Below are positions 21,773-31,106 of a stretch of 64,000 nucleotides of DNA, piece after piece. The position numbers were made by a program, and so were the translations under genes. The notes beneath the pieces were generated by a model that was not told the origin of the DNA, did no database searches, and was given only the letters and a program-made list of their open reading frames with translations. Position 1 is the stretch's first letter, and every line of letters starts with the position of its first letter. This DNA is from Glaciimonas sp. PAMC28666 (lineage in GTDB: Bacteria; Pseudomonadota; Gammaproteobacteria; Burkholderiales; Burkholderiaceae_D): the NCBI RefSeq assembly GCF_016917355.1, contig NZ_CP070304.1, forward strand, positions 1,302,001 to 1,366,000, written 5' to 3'.

Positions 21773-21958
21773 CCGCCACGCATGCGAGCAATATGCGCCA
21801 TGCGAGTCATGCAATCTGCCTGCCCGGAGAACTGCATCCAACTCGGTCACATCAAAATAGTTTAATCACGCTCGATACCCGCTAAGCGCGTTAGCTATTC
21901 TGCTTCGTGCTATCGGCCGGACGCGCTAAATCATCGCAATTTCATCGGTACAGAAGCT

Positions 21959-21986
21959 CTATCCTGACAACTTCGGGATAGTTTTT
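21959..21986 (+). terminator. Probable terminator after gph
   Basis: CTATCC/GGATAG stem (21959-21964, 21976-21981) with an 11-base loop and five T residues. It is about 190 bp after gph; the rest of the 21773-22101 gap shows no gene. Confidence 0.6.
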
Positions 21987-22101
21987 GGTTGCCTTTTATC
22001 CAATTCCAAGCCGCGTGTCCCGTCCATGTTTGCGCTAAGGCTATGGCAAACAAACCCCTCAAGCAGTATATTGATAGTCGTTGCCCAGTAAGGAATTCTC
22101 T

Positions 22102-25100
22102 ATGACAAATTCGACTCGTCCCATTTGGCTTCGCCGAACGTTACGCTGGACAGGTTTTACTGTTGCCGGACTGGTGATTTTAGCAGCCCTCAGCTGGATT
22201 GCTGTACCCCTCACAAAACACCTGGCAGAACAACAAATCGAACAACAACTCGGCCGGAAGGCCACGATCGGAAAGATAAGCTTCAATCCGTTCACGCTAA
22301 CGCTCGGCGCCTCCGACTTCACCCTTTACGAAGTCGACAAAACAACTCCCGCCTTTGCCGCCAAAAACCTATTGGTCGACGCCTCGATCACCTCGATTTT
22401 TCGATTAGCACCGGTACTGCAGGAGGTGACGTTATCGAGTCCGAATGTGCACATTATTCGCACCAGTGCCGAAGGCATCGGACGTTATAATTTTTCTGAC
22501 ATCATTGACCGCATTCTGGCCAAACCCAAGACCGAAGGCGAAACGCATTTTTCAGTAGCCAATATACGGCTGGAAAACGGCACCATCATCTTCGATGACA
22601 AAGTCACCGCCAAGCATGTCAGTATCACTGCACTCAACATTGGCTTGCCTTACATCTCCAATTTCAAAAGCGCCGTGAATGTCTTCGTGCAGCCAAGCCT
22701 GTCCATGAAAGTAAACGGCTCGCCGTTCGCACTCAAAGGTCGCTCGAAACCGTTCGCCAGCAGTCTCGACACCACGCTCGCGATAGACATCGATCAACTC
22801 GACGTCGCCAGTTATGTCGCCTTCTCGCCGGTACCGCTACCACTGACGATACAAAGTAGTAAGCTCTCCACCAATCTCGATCTCACGTTCGTTCGCGCCA
22901 AGGACAAACCCGAAATTAATCTTTCTGGTGACATCAAACTCAGTGATGTTGCGCTCGCCGACAAACACGCGGCACCGCTGTTTAAAGCACAGACCATCGA
23001 CGCACATATCAATAAGTTTGACGTCCTCACCACCAGCACCGCGATCGGAAAAATTAATATTCAAGCGCCCGAAGTATGGGCTGCAATGGATGCAGACGGC
23101 GCTCTGAACTGGGCAGCATTGGCAGCGAATAAACAATCTGCCGGAAACGCGCCCGCCACCGCCAAAGCCGCGTTAAAAGTGGACACATCAGCGTCGTCAG
23201 CGCCACCAGCGCCGCAATTTTCATTAGATCAATTCAACATTCATGATGGCACCATCAATTGGGCTGACGCTGCAAATGCTTCCCCGCCGTTCAGCACCCA
23301 GTTAAAAAATCTCACCGTCGATGTCAAAAACCTTTCGCTGGCCGCAGATGCAAAGCCTGCGACCATTTCAGTATCGACCGGCGTGGCCGCATCGCAAGAA
23401 ATAAAATTCAAAGGACAGGCCACGCCCGCAACCGCATCAGTCACCGGTGAAGCAAGTATCGATGCACTTCCACTGGCGCAATATCAACCGTATCTGAACA
23501 GTGCATTGGCAGCAAATCTGTCTGGACAGTTATCACTCAAAACAACTGTGGCAATCAGCGGCGCAAAGGTGGCGCTAACCCAATTGAACGCCGAGGTTGG
23601 CGACGTTAAGCTTGCCGCTAAATCGAGCGCGAACGGTAGCGTTCAAGTTAAAACAATCAAGCTCGAAGACGCAACAGTTGACACGGAGGCCCGCACTTTC
23701 AATGCCACCGCGTTTACCGTTGCCGGCATACAGGCCGACGTACGCCGTGACGCGAAGGGAAATATCAATCTTCAGCAATTCATCAAAACTGCTGGCACAT
23801 CCTCCAAATCAGCCAAAGTAAAACCAACGCCTGCCAAACCATCAGGTCCGGAATGGGTAATCAACCTCAATAGCGTCGCGGTCACTGACAGCGCGCTGCT
23901 GTATAGCGACAAATCGGTGACGCCACCCGTTAATTTGCGTGCCGACGCACTGAATGTAAAAGTGAGTAACGTATCCAGCAAGAGCGACAAAACAGTCACC
24001 ATCGCGTTACAAACGAGACTCAACAAAAGCGGAAAACTTTCCGTGAATGGCAGCGCTGCACCACAGTTTAAGACGCTGGATCTGGCGATTGATGGACAAA
24101 GCCTGCCGATTCCCGCGCTCCAACCTTATTTTGCCCAATTTCTCAATGTCACTTTATCGAGTGGTCAGGCGAACGCCAAAGGCAAACTGCAGCTGACGCC
24201 ACCTTTAGGAAAAAATCCGCTGATTGCCCGCTATAACGGGATGCTGCGCTTAACCAATTTCAGCGTGATCGACAAAGAAAACGGTGCCGATTTTTTGAAA
24301 TGGAAATCACTCGATGTTAGCGGCATTGACGCCAACATCGACGGCGCGCATCAAAACATCAGTCTAGGTAAAGTCGCCCTTGACGATTTTTATGCACGCG
24401 CTATTTTATCGCCCGAGGGCAGATTAAATTTTCAGGATATCGTCGTCTCGAAAGCGGGTAAAACCTCCGTCGTCACCGAAGCCGCCACCGCCTCCGGCCC
24501 AAAAAAATCCGACGGTTCCGCAGCGGAAATAAGCCCAGCGAATACGCCGCTAGCGAGCACCAACAATGCCGTTAAAGCAGATGGCACCGTAGCCCCAACC
24601 TTACCAGCACCAAAGGTAGACGAAAGTGCCCCAGTCATTCGGATTGGCCAAGTCGTCTTGAAAAACGGCAACGTCAATTTTACCGATAATTTCATCAAGC
24701 CAAACTACACCGCCAATATGACCGGCATGACCGGAAGCGTTGGCACCATTGCGTCCGACAAACCTGCACCAGCCGCAATTGATCTCAAAGGGAAGATCGA
24801 CAATGATGCGCCGGTGGCCATTTCCGGATCGCTTAACCCACTCTTCAAACCAATGTTCCTCGATATCAAAGCCAGTGCGGATGGCGTTGAGCTTCCACGT
24901 CTGACGCCTTATGCAGCCAAATATGCCGGTTATGCCATCGTCAAAGGCAAGCTATCGATGGATGTCAATTACAAGGTGCAGGAACAACAACTCACGGCAC
25001 AAAACCATGTCCGTATCGATCAGCTGACATTCGGTGACAAGATTGACAGCCCAAGCGCCACCAAACTACCAGTCCGTTTGGCTGTGGCATTGCTCAAAGA

Positions 25101-25863
25101 TCGCAACGGTCAGATCGATATCAATTTACCGATTTCCGGCTCACTGTCAGATCCGCAATTCTCTGTCGGTGGCATTATATTGCGGGTTTTCGTCAACCTG
25201 ATCGCCAAAGCAGTCACCTCTCCTTTTGCCCTGCTCAGCTCAGCATTTGGAGGTGGCGATGAACTCGGTTACGCAGAGTTCAAACCCGGCTCTGCGATGC
25301 TGACTGCGGCGACCAAGACCAAGCTTGATACATTGACCAAAGCATTAATGGATCGCCCAGCATTGAAGTTGGACATCATCGGACGGGTTGATCCGGCAAC
25401 GGATGACGCCGGTCTGCGTCAAGAGCAACTGAACGACAAACTCAACGCATTAAAACAAAAGAGCACCGGTACTAAAGAGAAAGCCAATGATGACGCTGCC
25501 GCGGCAGATACAGCTTCTGCACCGGCTGCAGAACCAGGCATTGCTGCCGTCAGCGACGCGGATAAATCGCAGTACATGGAGAAAGTCTACAAAAGCGAAA
25601 AATTCGATAAGCCAAAAAATGTTATCGGATTCGCGAAGTCCATCCCAATGCCAGAAATGGAGAAATTAATTTTGACCAATACCAAAGTGACCCAGGACGA
25701 CTTGCGGTCGTTAGCAGATCAACGTGCGCAAGCAGTAAGGGGTTATCTGGAAACCCAAGGTAAAATTCCTCTAGAAAGAATCTTCCTGATCGCACCGAAA
25801 CTCAGCGCCGATGGCATCAAAGATAAAGGCGCGCCGAGTCGTGTGGATTTCGCGTTGAAGTGA
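22102..25863 (+). CDS. Giant AsmA-like DUF748 envelope protein with OmpA-like C-terminal segment
   Basis: 1253 residues. One N-terminal membrane helix (about 15-36, FTVAGLVILAALSWIAVPL) is followed by the AsmA/DUF748 pattern (LAEQQIEQQLGRKATIGKIS), long beta-rich repeats, Ala/Pro/Ser/Thr-rich linkers, and near residue 1050 a segment like the start of an OmpA-type domain (LGYAEFKPGSAMLTAA). AsmA-like proteins of this size are thought to carry phospholipid between the membranes. The ATG at 22102 has a clear AAGGAATT site, while the TTG at 22081 does not. It is monocistronic. Confidence 0.85.
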   Translation: MTNSTRPIWLRRTLRWTGFTVAGLVILAALSWIAVPLTKHLAEQQIEQQLGRKATIGKISFNPFTLTLGASDFTLYEVDKTTPAFAAKNLLVDASITSIFRLAPVLQEVTLSSPNVHIIRTSAEGIGRYNFSDIIDRILAKPKTEGETHFSVANIRLENGTIIFDDKVTAKHVSITALNIGLPYISNFKSAVNVFVQPSLSMKVNGSPFALKGRSKPFASSLDTTLAIDIDQLDVASYVAFSPVPLPLTIQSSKLSTNLDLTFVRAKDKPEINLSGDIKLSDVALADKHAAPLFKAQTIDAHINKFDVLTTSTAIGKINIQAPEVWAAMDADGALNWAALAANKQSAGNAPATAKAALKVDTSASSAPPAPQFSLDQFNIHDGTINWADAANASPPFSTQLKNLTVDVKNLSLAADAKPATISVSTGVAASQEIKFKGQATPATASVTGEASIDALPLAQYQPYLNSALAANLSGQLSLKTTVAISGAKVALTQLNAEVGDVKLAAKSSANGSVQVKTIKLEDATVDTEARTFNATAFTVAGIQADVRRDAKGNINLQQFIKTAGTSSKSAKVKPTPAKPSGPEWVINLNSVAVTDSALLYSDKSVTPPVNLRADALNVKVSNVSSKSDKTVTIALQTRLNKSGKLSVNGSAAPQFKTLDLAIDGQSLPIPALQPYFAQFLNVTLSSGQANAKGKLQLTPPLGKNPLIARYNGMLRLTNFSVIDKENGADFLKWKSLDVSGIDANIDGAHQNISLGKVALDDFYARAILSPEGRLNFQDIVVSKAGKTSVVTEAATASGPKKSDGSAAEISPANTPLASTNNAVKADGTVAPTLPAPKVDESAPVIRIGQVVLKNGNVNFTDNFIKPNYTANMTGMTGSVGTIASDKPAPAAIDLKGKIDNDAPVAISGSLNPLFKPMFLDIKASADGVELPRLTPYAAKYAGYAIVKGKLSMDVNYKVQEQQLTAQNHVRIDQLTFGDKIDSPSATKLPVRLAVALLKDRNGQIDINLPISGSLSDPQFSVGGIILRVFVNLIAKAVTSPFALLSSAFGGGDELGYAEFKPGSAMLTAATKTKLDTLTKALMDRPALKLDIIGRVDPATDDAGLRQEQLNDKLNALKQKSTGTKEKANDDAAAADTASAPAAEPGIAAVSDADKSQYMEKVYKSEKFDKPKNVIGFAKSIPMPEMEKLILTNTKVTQDDLRSLADQRAQAVRGYLETQGKIPLERIFLIAPKLSADGIKDKGAPSRVDFALK

Positions 25864-26094
25864 TGCCAGCAAAAAACCAAACGCCCCATGCGCAACGATA
25901 AAGTTGTTCGTGAGGCGTTCTTAAATCAACGACTGAAGCTGCATCGGGGAAGAGCAGGAGGGGCACCAATAGCAGGAATAGTAGACAGGAGAATCCGCCT
26001 AAGTGCGCGCTTGTGTCGCAACCCGCCGCAAGTAAAAATAATGCACGATATCAGCCCGGTATGCATCGGCCGCTTTGCTCGCGCAATCAATATC

Positions 26095-26568
26095 CTAGCG
26101 TTCGGTCGCCTCAACCACAGCGCCTTTACCCGGCAACAATTGCGCGTGCACATTTTTAACATCGCCAGCCTTCAGGCTCAATACCAATTGATGGCGTTCG
26201 CCGGGCACAATCGTGCAACTGCTGCGACCGTCCGATTCATCCACCGCCACCACCTGATCTCCGGCGCGCAAAATAAAAGTTGCCTTTTGATCTGCGTCGA
26301 ATTGATTGACCAGCTGCTTATTCAAATACACACCAATCATGCAACCGGGACTGGGATGCGTAGTGTCACGCGAGATGACCACAGTACCAAAGCCAATTTC
26401 CTCCGGCTTCGGAACCTCTACGTTTTGAATCGGCTTAGACGGTAACGGAGCGACCACCGCCACAGGGTCGCGCTGGACCTTAGTGACCTTCTCCGAGGGC
26501 CCGGAAGTCGATGATCCGCATCCGGTGATTGCAAAAGCAACCAATATAGAAAGTAAGTTGAGCTTCAT
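26095..26568 (-). CDS. Small lipoprotein of unknown function
   Basis: 157 residues. A lipoprotein signal peptide ends in the lipobox ITGCG (Cys17). It is followed by a Ser/Pro-rich linker and a compact domain with two Cys (PGCMIGVYLNKQL and SSCTIVPGERHQL), possibly a disulfide pair. Those patterns resemble DUF2846-like proteins that read VYLDGK..., but this is a weak impression. It is transcribed toward the DUF748 gene and away from ssrA. The 230 bp before 26095 hold no other gene. Confidence 0.75.
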   Translation of the reverse strand: MKLNLLSILVAFAITGCGSSTSGPSEKVTKVQRDPVAVVAPLPSKPIQNVEVPKPEEIGFGTVVISRDTTHPSPGCMIGVYLNKQLVNQFDADQKATFILRAGDQVVAVDESDGRSSCTIVPGERHQLVLSLKAGDVKNVHAQLLPGKGAVVEATER

Positions 26569-26822
26569 TATTTACGATTTTATTAAGTACGTGAAGCGCG
26601 CTGGAACGCCAAGCCATTGCTCTGAGCACACGGAATAGTTTGCTGTAAACAAACGCAGAGAAGGATCGTGATTAAATCGTCCAATTTTACCAAAACTCGC
26701 CCCCTTATCCGCGCTCTGGATCATTTTTTCGAATAATCAAACGAATTGGTGGACGATTGTCCGACATATTTTCACGAAGGAAATAGTCAGTAGTGAGAAG
26801 GGATTTGAGGTTCACCCGTGCA

Positions 26823-26853
26823 TTTACAGAAAGACGCCGAACTGCGCTACAAT
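26823..26853 (+). promoter_or_regulatory. Promoter of the tmRNA gene
   Basis: TTTACA (26823-26828) and TACAAT (26848-26853) are separated by 19 bp and lie 12 bp before the mature tmRNA 5' end, a good position for a stable-RNA promoter. Confidence 0.65.
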
Positions 26854-26864
26854 AGAGGCTGCTT

Positions 26865-27227
26865 GGGGGCGACCTGGTTTCGACAGGGGCTACAAAGCAG
26901 CGCAGGGCATACCGAGGGCTGGCTACCTCGTAAATACAACCAGAAAAACTATAACTGCAAACGATAACTCGTACGCACTAGCCGCTTAATAACCGGTTAG
27001 CTCTACACCATTTCGTCTCTGGGGTGGGCTGGTCAAACAGCAGTAGAGTCATTTACAGAGAATCGCTTTTAGTCGGGTTACTTGGCTAAAAGTTAAATTT
27101 AGGTAACTCGTCTGAACGAAGCGTGTGCGTCCGCGTCGGCCGGGCTAAATCAAATGACAGCACTAAGTATGTAGAACTGTCTGTAGAGGGCTTTTGGACG
27201 CGGGTTCGATTCCCGCCGCCTCCACCA
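26865..27227 (+). ncRNA. ssrA: Transfer-messenger RNA (tmRNA)
   Basis: 363 bases, one-piece type. The 5' end GGGGGCG pairs with CGCCTCC before the encoded ACCA end, making the alanine-type acceptor. GGTTCGATTC near the 3' end is the T-arm. The tag frame starts at GCA 26957 and reads ANDNSYALAA then TAA at 26987-26989, typical for a proteobacterial degradation tag. It frees stalled ribosomes with SmpB. The 3' end is a common integration site for mobile elements, and this copy appears to have been used (see 29701). Confidence 0.98.
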
Positions 27228-27280
27228 TTATTCGTTTTTGAGCACTCGTCAAATAATCAATAAAAACCTAGTTTTTCTCT

Positions 27281-27318
27281 AAAAATCAATCCCATACGCC
27301 GGGGTTGATTTTTTTTTC
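27281..27318 (+). terminator. Intrinsic terminator after ssrA
   Basis: ATCAATCCC/GGGGTTGAT stem with one wobble pair, 7-base loop and nine T residues. An outer pair of arms (CACTCGTC near 27243 and GACGAGTG near 27320) surrounds it. Confidence 0.85.
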
Positions 27319-27586
27319 GACGAGTGTTCCAAAGTGATCGGGTTTGGTCTGCGTTACGGGACAGAATTGCGACAAATCGAGAAATTAAAATTTGGTTTTT
27401 TTGAAATTCATATTAAACCGTTGAATTTCGAATTTTTACTCGCGCTCGCGGTCTGGAGCTGCAATGCATTCCGCCGTTCGGTCCGACTTGGTGTGGAAGA
27501 CAAGGCGTGATAGACGATACCGGATGTCGCTAGACCGCAACCTGTTCAAAAACCATGGCTCCCTCAACAACTCTTTCCATGCTAGT
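27319..27586. other. Spacer before the hip promoter
   Basis: No gene seen. The sequence is A/T-rich relative to its surroundings and shows no integrase fragment that I can recognise. Confidence 0.4.
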
Positions 27587-27672
27587 TATTAGCATTTAAT
27601 AATACTCACAACATATTAGGGATATACAATTACGTACACATATTGCATATTTCTAATATTGAATCTATTAGA
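27587..27672. promoter_or_regulatory. Candidate HipB operator cluster
   Basis: The 6-mer TATTAG occurs at 27587, 27614 and 27666 and in reverse (CTATTAG's complement) at 27653. The last two form a perfect inverted repeat TCTAATA-7-TATTAGA (27652-27672), 21 bp before hipB. E. coli HipB represses its own operon through several inverted-repeat operators, so a row of sites is expected. The region is A/T-rich, so some matches can be chance. Confidence 0.45.
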
Positions 27673-27693
27673 TATTTGTAATAAGATGCATTT

Positions 27694-28194
27694 ATGATGC
27701 TCATCCTGACCTCCGCTGCCCAGCTATCTACTCACTTTAAGTCATTACGAAAAGCTAAAGGCTGGTCTCAAGCAGCCTTAGGCAATAAGCTCGGCATTGG
27801 ACAAGCGCGCGTCGCACAAATAGAAGGCGAGCCGGGCTCAATTAGCGTCGATAAGCTTTTGCAAATTTTGCACTTGTTAGATGCAAAGTTAGGAATCGAA
27901 ACAGACGTTAGGTCCGAGCGCGCAAACGATGTGATTGAAGCACTGAAGAAGCCCGAACGAGCAAAACGAGTGGCTGGCGAAGTTGCAGCGCACCAACGTC
28001 ATCTAAAATTACAGCGCTATGAAGAGCTACTCAAGGTTGAGCAGGGGTCTGCTGACGTTAAAACAGGAACCCAATTTTCTTCTGACTTCGACTCATTGCG
28101 ACCCGAAACGCGATTGACAAAGCAGGGACTATTGCCTCCTCGAAAGAGCCTTGATAAACCTCTTAAGCTTTCCGATACAAAGAAGAAGTGGTAA
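27694..28194 (+). CDS. hipB: HipB-type antitoxin with extended C-terminus
   Basis: 166 residues. An XRE-type helix-turn-helix at about 15-60 (LRKAKGWSQAALGNKLGIGQ, then RVAQIEGEPGSISVDKLLQI) is followed by a long charged C-terminal region not found in the 88-residue E. coli HipB. It should bind the hip operator and neutralise HipA. The start could also be the ATG at 27697. It precedes hipA by 7 bp. Confidence 0.88.
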   Translation: MMLILTSAAQLSTHFKSLRKAKGWSQAALGNKLGIGQARVAQIEGEPGSISVDKLLQILHLLDAKLGIETDVRSERANDVIEALKKPERAKRVAGEVAAHQRHLKLQRYEELLKVEQGSADVKTGTQFSSDFDSLRPETRLTKQGLLPPRKSLDKPLKLSDTKKKW

Positions 28195-28201
28195 CTAAAC
28201 A

Positions 28202-29551
28202 ATGGCGCAAGAACTTGCGGTTTGGATGAACGGACAATTGGTTGGCACCTGGTCAAAATCCCGTTTAGGAGTAAGCATCTTTGAGTATAAATCCTCATGG
28301 CTTGCATCCGAGTATGCGCGTCCACTGTCAATTTCCTTGCCTATTCCAATTGCCGGCGGCGAAATACGCGGCGAGGTCGTTCAAAACTATTTTGACAATC
28401 TTCTTCCGGATGCCCAGCACATTCGTCAACGCCTGCAAAAGAAATTCAAAACAAAAAATACGGACGCCTACTCACTACTTGAGGCAATAGGACGCGATTG
28501 TGTCGGGGCAGTCCAGCTTTTACCGCCAGGTGAAAACCCCGAAGGATTTGACAGAATTGACAGCCGCCCCTTATCAGAAGAAGACGTTTCTCAAATCTTA
28601 ATCAACGCTTCTAGCGGGGCTATACCGGCCCAAGCTCCCGAGGACAATCCTTTTCGTATTTCGCTTGCCGGCGCACAAGAAAAGACGGCATTGCTTCGCT
28701 TGGGTGATGCGTGGCATCTTCCTCAAGGCGCCACGCCTACGTCTCATATCCTCAAATTACCTTTGGGCCTAATCGGAGGATACAAGGGGATGGACATGCG
28801 CACCTCTGTCGAAAACGAGTGGCTATGCGCACAACTACTCAACGCGATTGGATTTGACGTGGCGGCGACAGACATGTCGTTATTCCTAGGGCAAAAAGTC
28901 CTGGTAGTGGAACGCTTTGACCGTCGTTGGATGAATGATAATGCATGGCTCGCTCGCCTACCCCAAGAAGACTTCTGTCAGGTATTCGGACTCCCCAGTG
29001 CTAAAAAATATGAGGCCGACGGTGGTCCAGGCATCGTGAACATTCTTTCGACATTGGAGGCTAGCCAAAATCGGGAAGACGACCGTTTGCGCTTCTTGCT
29101 GGTCCAATTTGTATTCTGGCTTTTGGCAGCGCTAGACGGCCATGCGAAGAATTTTTCCATTGGGTTGCAACAGGGAGGTGGCTATATGCTGACCCCCTTT
29201 TACGACGTACTCTCTTTCTGGCCAGTCATCGGGAATGCGCCAAATAAACAGAGCAAATTCAAGGCTACAATGGCTATGGGCGTACGTGGAAAGAGCATGC
29301 ACCGTAAGCTGGTAGAAATTCAGGCCCGACATTGGCAAGGGCTTGCCGAAAAATCCGGCCTGCCGGAAGCGTTTGAAACAATGATAAGAATTAGCTCCGA
29401 GGTGGGAAACATATTTGAAGCTGTCCGGCCGCAACTTCCTCCCGATTTTCCGATGAAGTTATGGGATGCCATTTATGCAGGTACGCTGGCACAAGCAAAA
29501 TCGTTTCAGACGGGACTTCACGCCTCCGAACTCGGGGCATTTAGAAATTAA
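28202..29551 (+). CDS. hipA: HipA-type serine/threonine kinase toxin
   Basis: 449 residues, full length. The N-terminal subdomain 1 begins MAQELAVWMNGQLVGTW. The autophosphorylation loop FRISLAGAQEKTALLRL has its Ser at 154. The catalytic Asp is about residue 312 in DGHAKNFSI, and the metal-binding Asp is in TPFYDVLS. E. coli HipA phosphorylates GltX and causes persistence; this copy keeps the active-site residues and is probably functional. It lies between ssrA and the decayed tmRNA-end repeat. Confidence 0.93.
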   Translation: MAQELAVWMNGQLVGTWSKSRLGVSIFEYKSSWLASEYARPLSISLPIPIAGGEIRGEVVQNYFDNLLPDAQHIRQRLQKKFKTKNTDAYSLLEAIGRDCVGAVQLLPPGENPEGFDRIDSRPLSEEDVSQILINASSGAIPAQAPEDNPFRISLAGAQEKTALLRLGDAWHLPQGATPTSHILKLPLGLIGGYKGMDMRTSVENEWLCAQLLNAIGFDVAATDMSLFLGQKVLVVERFDRRWMNDNAWLARLPQEDFCQVFGLPSAKKYEADGGPGIVNILSTLEASQNREDDRLRFLLVQFVFWLLAALDGHAKNFSIGLQQGGGYMLTPFYDVLSFWPVIGNAPNKQSKFKATMAMGVRGKSMHRKLVEIQARHWQGLAEKSGLPEAFETMIRISSEVGNIFEAVRPQLPPDFPMKLWDAIYAGTLAQAKSFQTGLHASELGAFRN

Positions 29552-29700
29552 TTGGAAATGGATGGTAAATCCAGCTACTCTTTACGCGTCGCTAGAAAAT
29601 GGTCGGCATAAGAAAATAACCGGCGCGCCGGCAGATGAGGGTTTAAAGGTCATGCGACAACATCGAAAACCAGTCTGAAGCCCAGATGAATACTAAGGGT

Positions 29701-29732
29701 GGATGCGTTTTCGATTCGCACCGCCGCCACCA
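29701..29732 (+). repeat. Decayed copy of the ssrA 3' end (likely att site)
   Basis: The 32 bases match 27196-27227, the ssrA 3' end including TTCGATTC and CCACCA, at 26 of 32 positions by hand alignment. Nothing else here looks like a tRNA or tmRNA. Together with the terminator just downstream it looks like the original 3' end displaced by an insertion. Confidence 0.6.
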
Positions 29733-29741
29733 AGAATACAA

Positions 29742-29768
29742 AAGGTCATCCGTCGGGTGGCCTTTTTT
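29742..29768 (+). terminator. Intrinsic terminator beyond the tmRNA-end repeat
   Basis: AAGGTCATCC-GTC-GGGTGGCCTT stem with two wobble pairs and a run of T residues. It begins 10 bp after the decayed ssrA end and may be the old ssrA terminator. A perfect palindrome CCGGCGCGCCGG (29620-29631) also lies between hipA and this point, and no gene is supported in 29552-29959. Confidence 0.8.
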
Positions 29769-29959
29769 GTTGGTGTTCGATATAACGGTGTCGGCCCTTA
29801 GCGCGGAACCGCCGCAAAGTGACGACAAAGTTACGTAAGATTTCGCTCGTGCGCCGAAAGGAGGCTATTTCAGGCTCCCTTCCTCGTATCCTCATGTCGC
29901 CGAAATCAAAGTTTAGCGACACATCTGTTTCACATGTCGTCGCTGACGACATATCCCAC

Positions 29960-30343
29960 CTACTGCGACACCGCTTTTAAAGCGGCTTGCACCAAGAAGC
30001 CCTAGCGGGTCAGATGATGGGATTTCGCATACGCGTCGATGTCGTGCAGCAGACTTTCCGGTAATGAAATATTTAGACGCACCGGCCGCGTATTGATTTT
30101 GGAGCGGTCGATAGCGACCAGCATCCAAAAGCCGTCGACATAATTCGGCGTATCCTTCCATTTTTCGATCGAGGAAGCCTCGGGAATATGCGCCTCAACC
30201 TCATACATTGTTGCCGCAGAATCCTGCGCCATAGTAGGAAGTTCGTTTAGATCATCGGCTGCCGTAAAGACGCCGGGCAAATCCGGAAGGCGCGCACCAT
30301 AAGCGCTACCGGCATCCTTCCATACATACATTGGGTATAACAT
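29960..30343 (-). pseudogene. HicB-like antitoxin interrupted by an amber stop
   Basis: Reading from the ATG at 30343 gives 113 residues: the HicB N-terminal beta fold (RLPDLPGVFTAADDLNEL) and most of a ribbon-helix-helix part (VRLNISLPESLLHDIDAYAK). A TAG at 30002-30004 stops it after SHHLTR. The same frame then continues GFLVQAALKAVSQ and a second TAG at 29960, exactly the ending expected of this HicB group (TRSGFLxQAA). So one codon, probably Ser, has become a stop. No hicA partner is visible on this strand. Confidence 0.75.
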
Positions 30344-30489
30344 TGTGGCCTCATTTCAAATCAGCGTGTCTCTAGATACTCTTGACCGTACCTAAAGGTA
30401 AATCACTGTTCATTTTTAAGATCAGTAGCGATGCAATTATGGTTTGATATCTCATATGGCTGATATCACAATGCGCTATCATTAAACAC

Positions 30490-30739
30490 ATGAAAGTAAA
30501 CACTGAAAAATGTTGCTGGCGACACTCACCAAGCCAACCTTATTCGGCATTGTCTTTTCTGATGGAAGCGTTAATCATTGCGGTTGGAGGCGCAGTGCGC
30601 GAAAGCGAGGGATCTCGCGTTGTGTTTGAATTAAACGGCAAACGCCTTTATCCCCATCGTCCGCATCACGGTAAAGGCAAAGCGTTATCAAGTTGAAGAG
30701 CTCTGCGAATTACTCACTTCACGAGAAATGACACTATGA
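30490..30739 (+). pseudogene. hicA: hicA toxin gene broken by frameshifts
   Basis: HicA-like protein segments appear in all three + frames: an N-terminal piece ending LLATLTKPT in one frame, then MEALIIAVGGAVRESEGSRV and FELNGKRLYPHRPH in a second, then KRYQVEELCELLTSRE in a third, ending at the TGA at 30737. At least three small indels are needed to rejoin it. It sits just before an intact hicB in the same direction, the normal hicA-hicB order. The toxin is almost surely inactive. Confidence 0.8.
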
Positions 30740-30748
30740 ACAAATACT

Positions 30749-31072
30749 ATGATTTATAACGGCTACACCGCTCGTATCGAGTTCGACCCACGCGACAATA
30801 TTTTTGTGGGTCGTGTGTTGGGCATCGCCGACATTATCAGCTTTCATGGCGAAACCGTCGGAGAGTTGACTGCCGACTTTTATCAGGCAGTTAATCATTA
30901 TTGCTGCCGATTGCAAGCCATAGGCCGCTCCCCCGAAAAGCCAGCGTCCGGTAAGCGCATGTTGCGCGTGCCGCCAGAAGTGCACGCTGCTGCGAGCATC
31001 GCCGCTCAAGCATCCGGCAGGAGCCTGAACCAATGGGCTAAGGAAGCATTTGCACGAAGAGCACACGCTTAA
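30749..31072 (+). CDS. hicB: HicB-family antitoxin, apparently intact
   Basis: 107 residues. The N-terminal HicB fold (YTARIEFDPRDNIFVGRVLG) and a C-terminal Arc-type ribbon-helix-helix (RMLRVPPEVHAAASIAAQAS) are present, and the frame is open from start to stop. It begins 9 bp after the last hicA piece. HicB neutralises HicA and represses the operon; here the toxin it should restrain is broken. Confidence 0.85.
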   Translation: MIYNGYTARIEFDPRDNIFVGRVLGIADIISFHGETVGELTADFYQAVNHYCCRLQAIGRSPEKPASGKRMLRVPPEVHAAASIAAQASGRSLNQWAKEAFARRAHA

Positions 31073-31106
31073 TCCTGAAGAAGCTGGGAATGCACCTAGG
31101 AAAATT

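Noticed and set aside
29746..29952. 68-codon minus frame beyond the hip element
   Set aside because: Runs through the terminator stem at 29742-29768 and has no family features.
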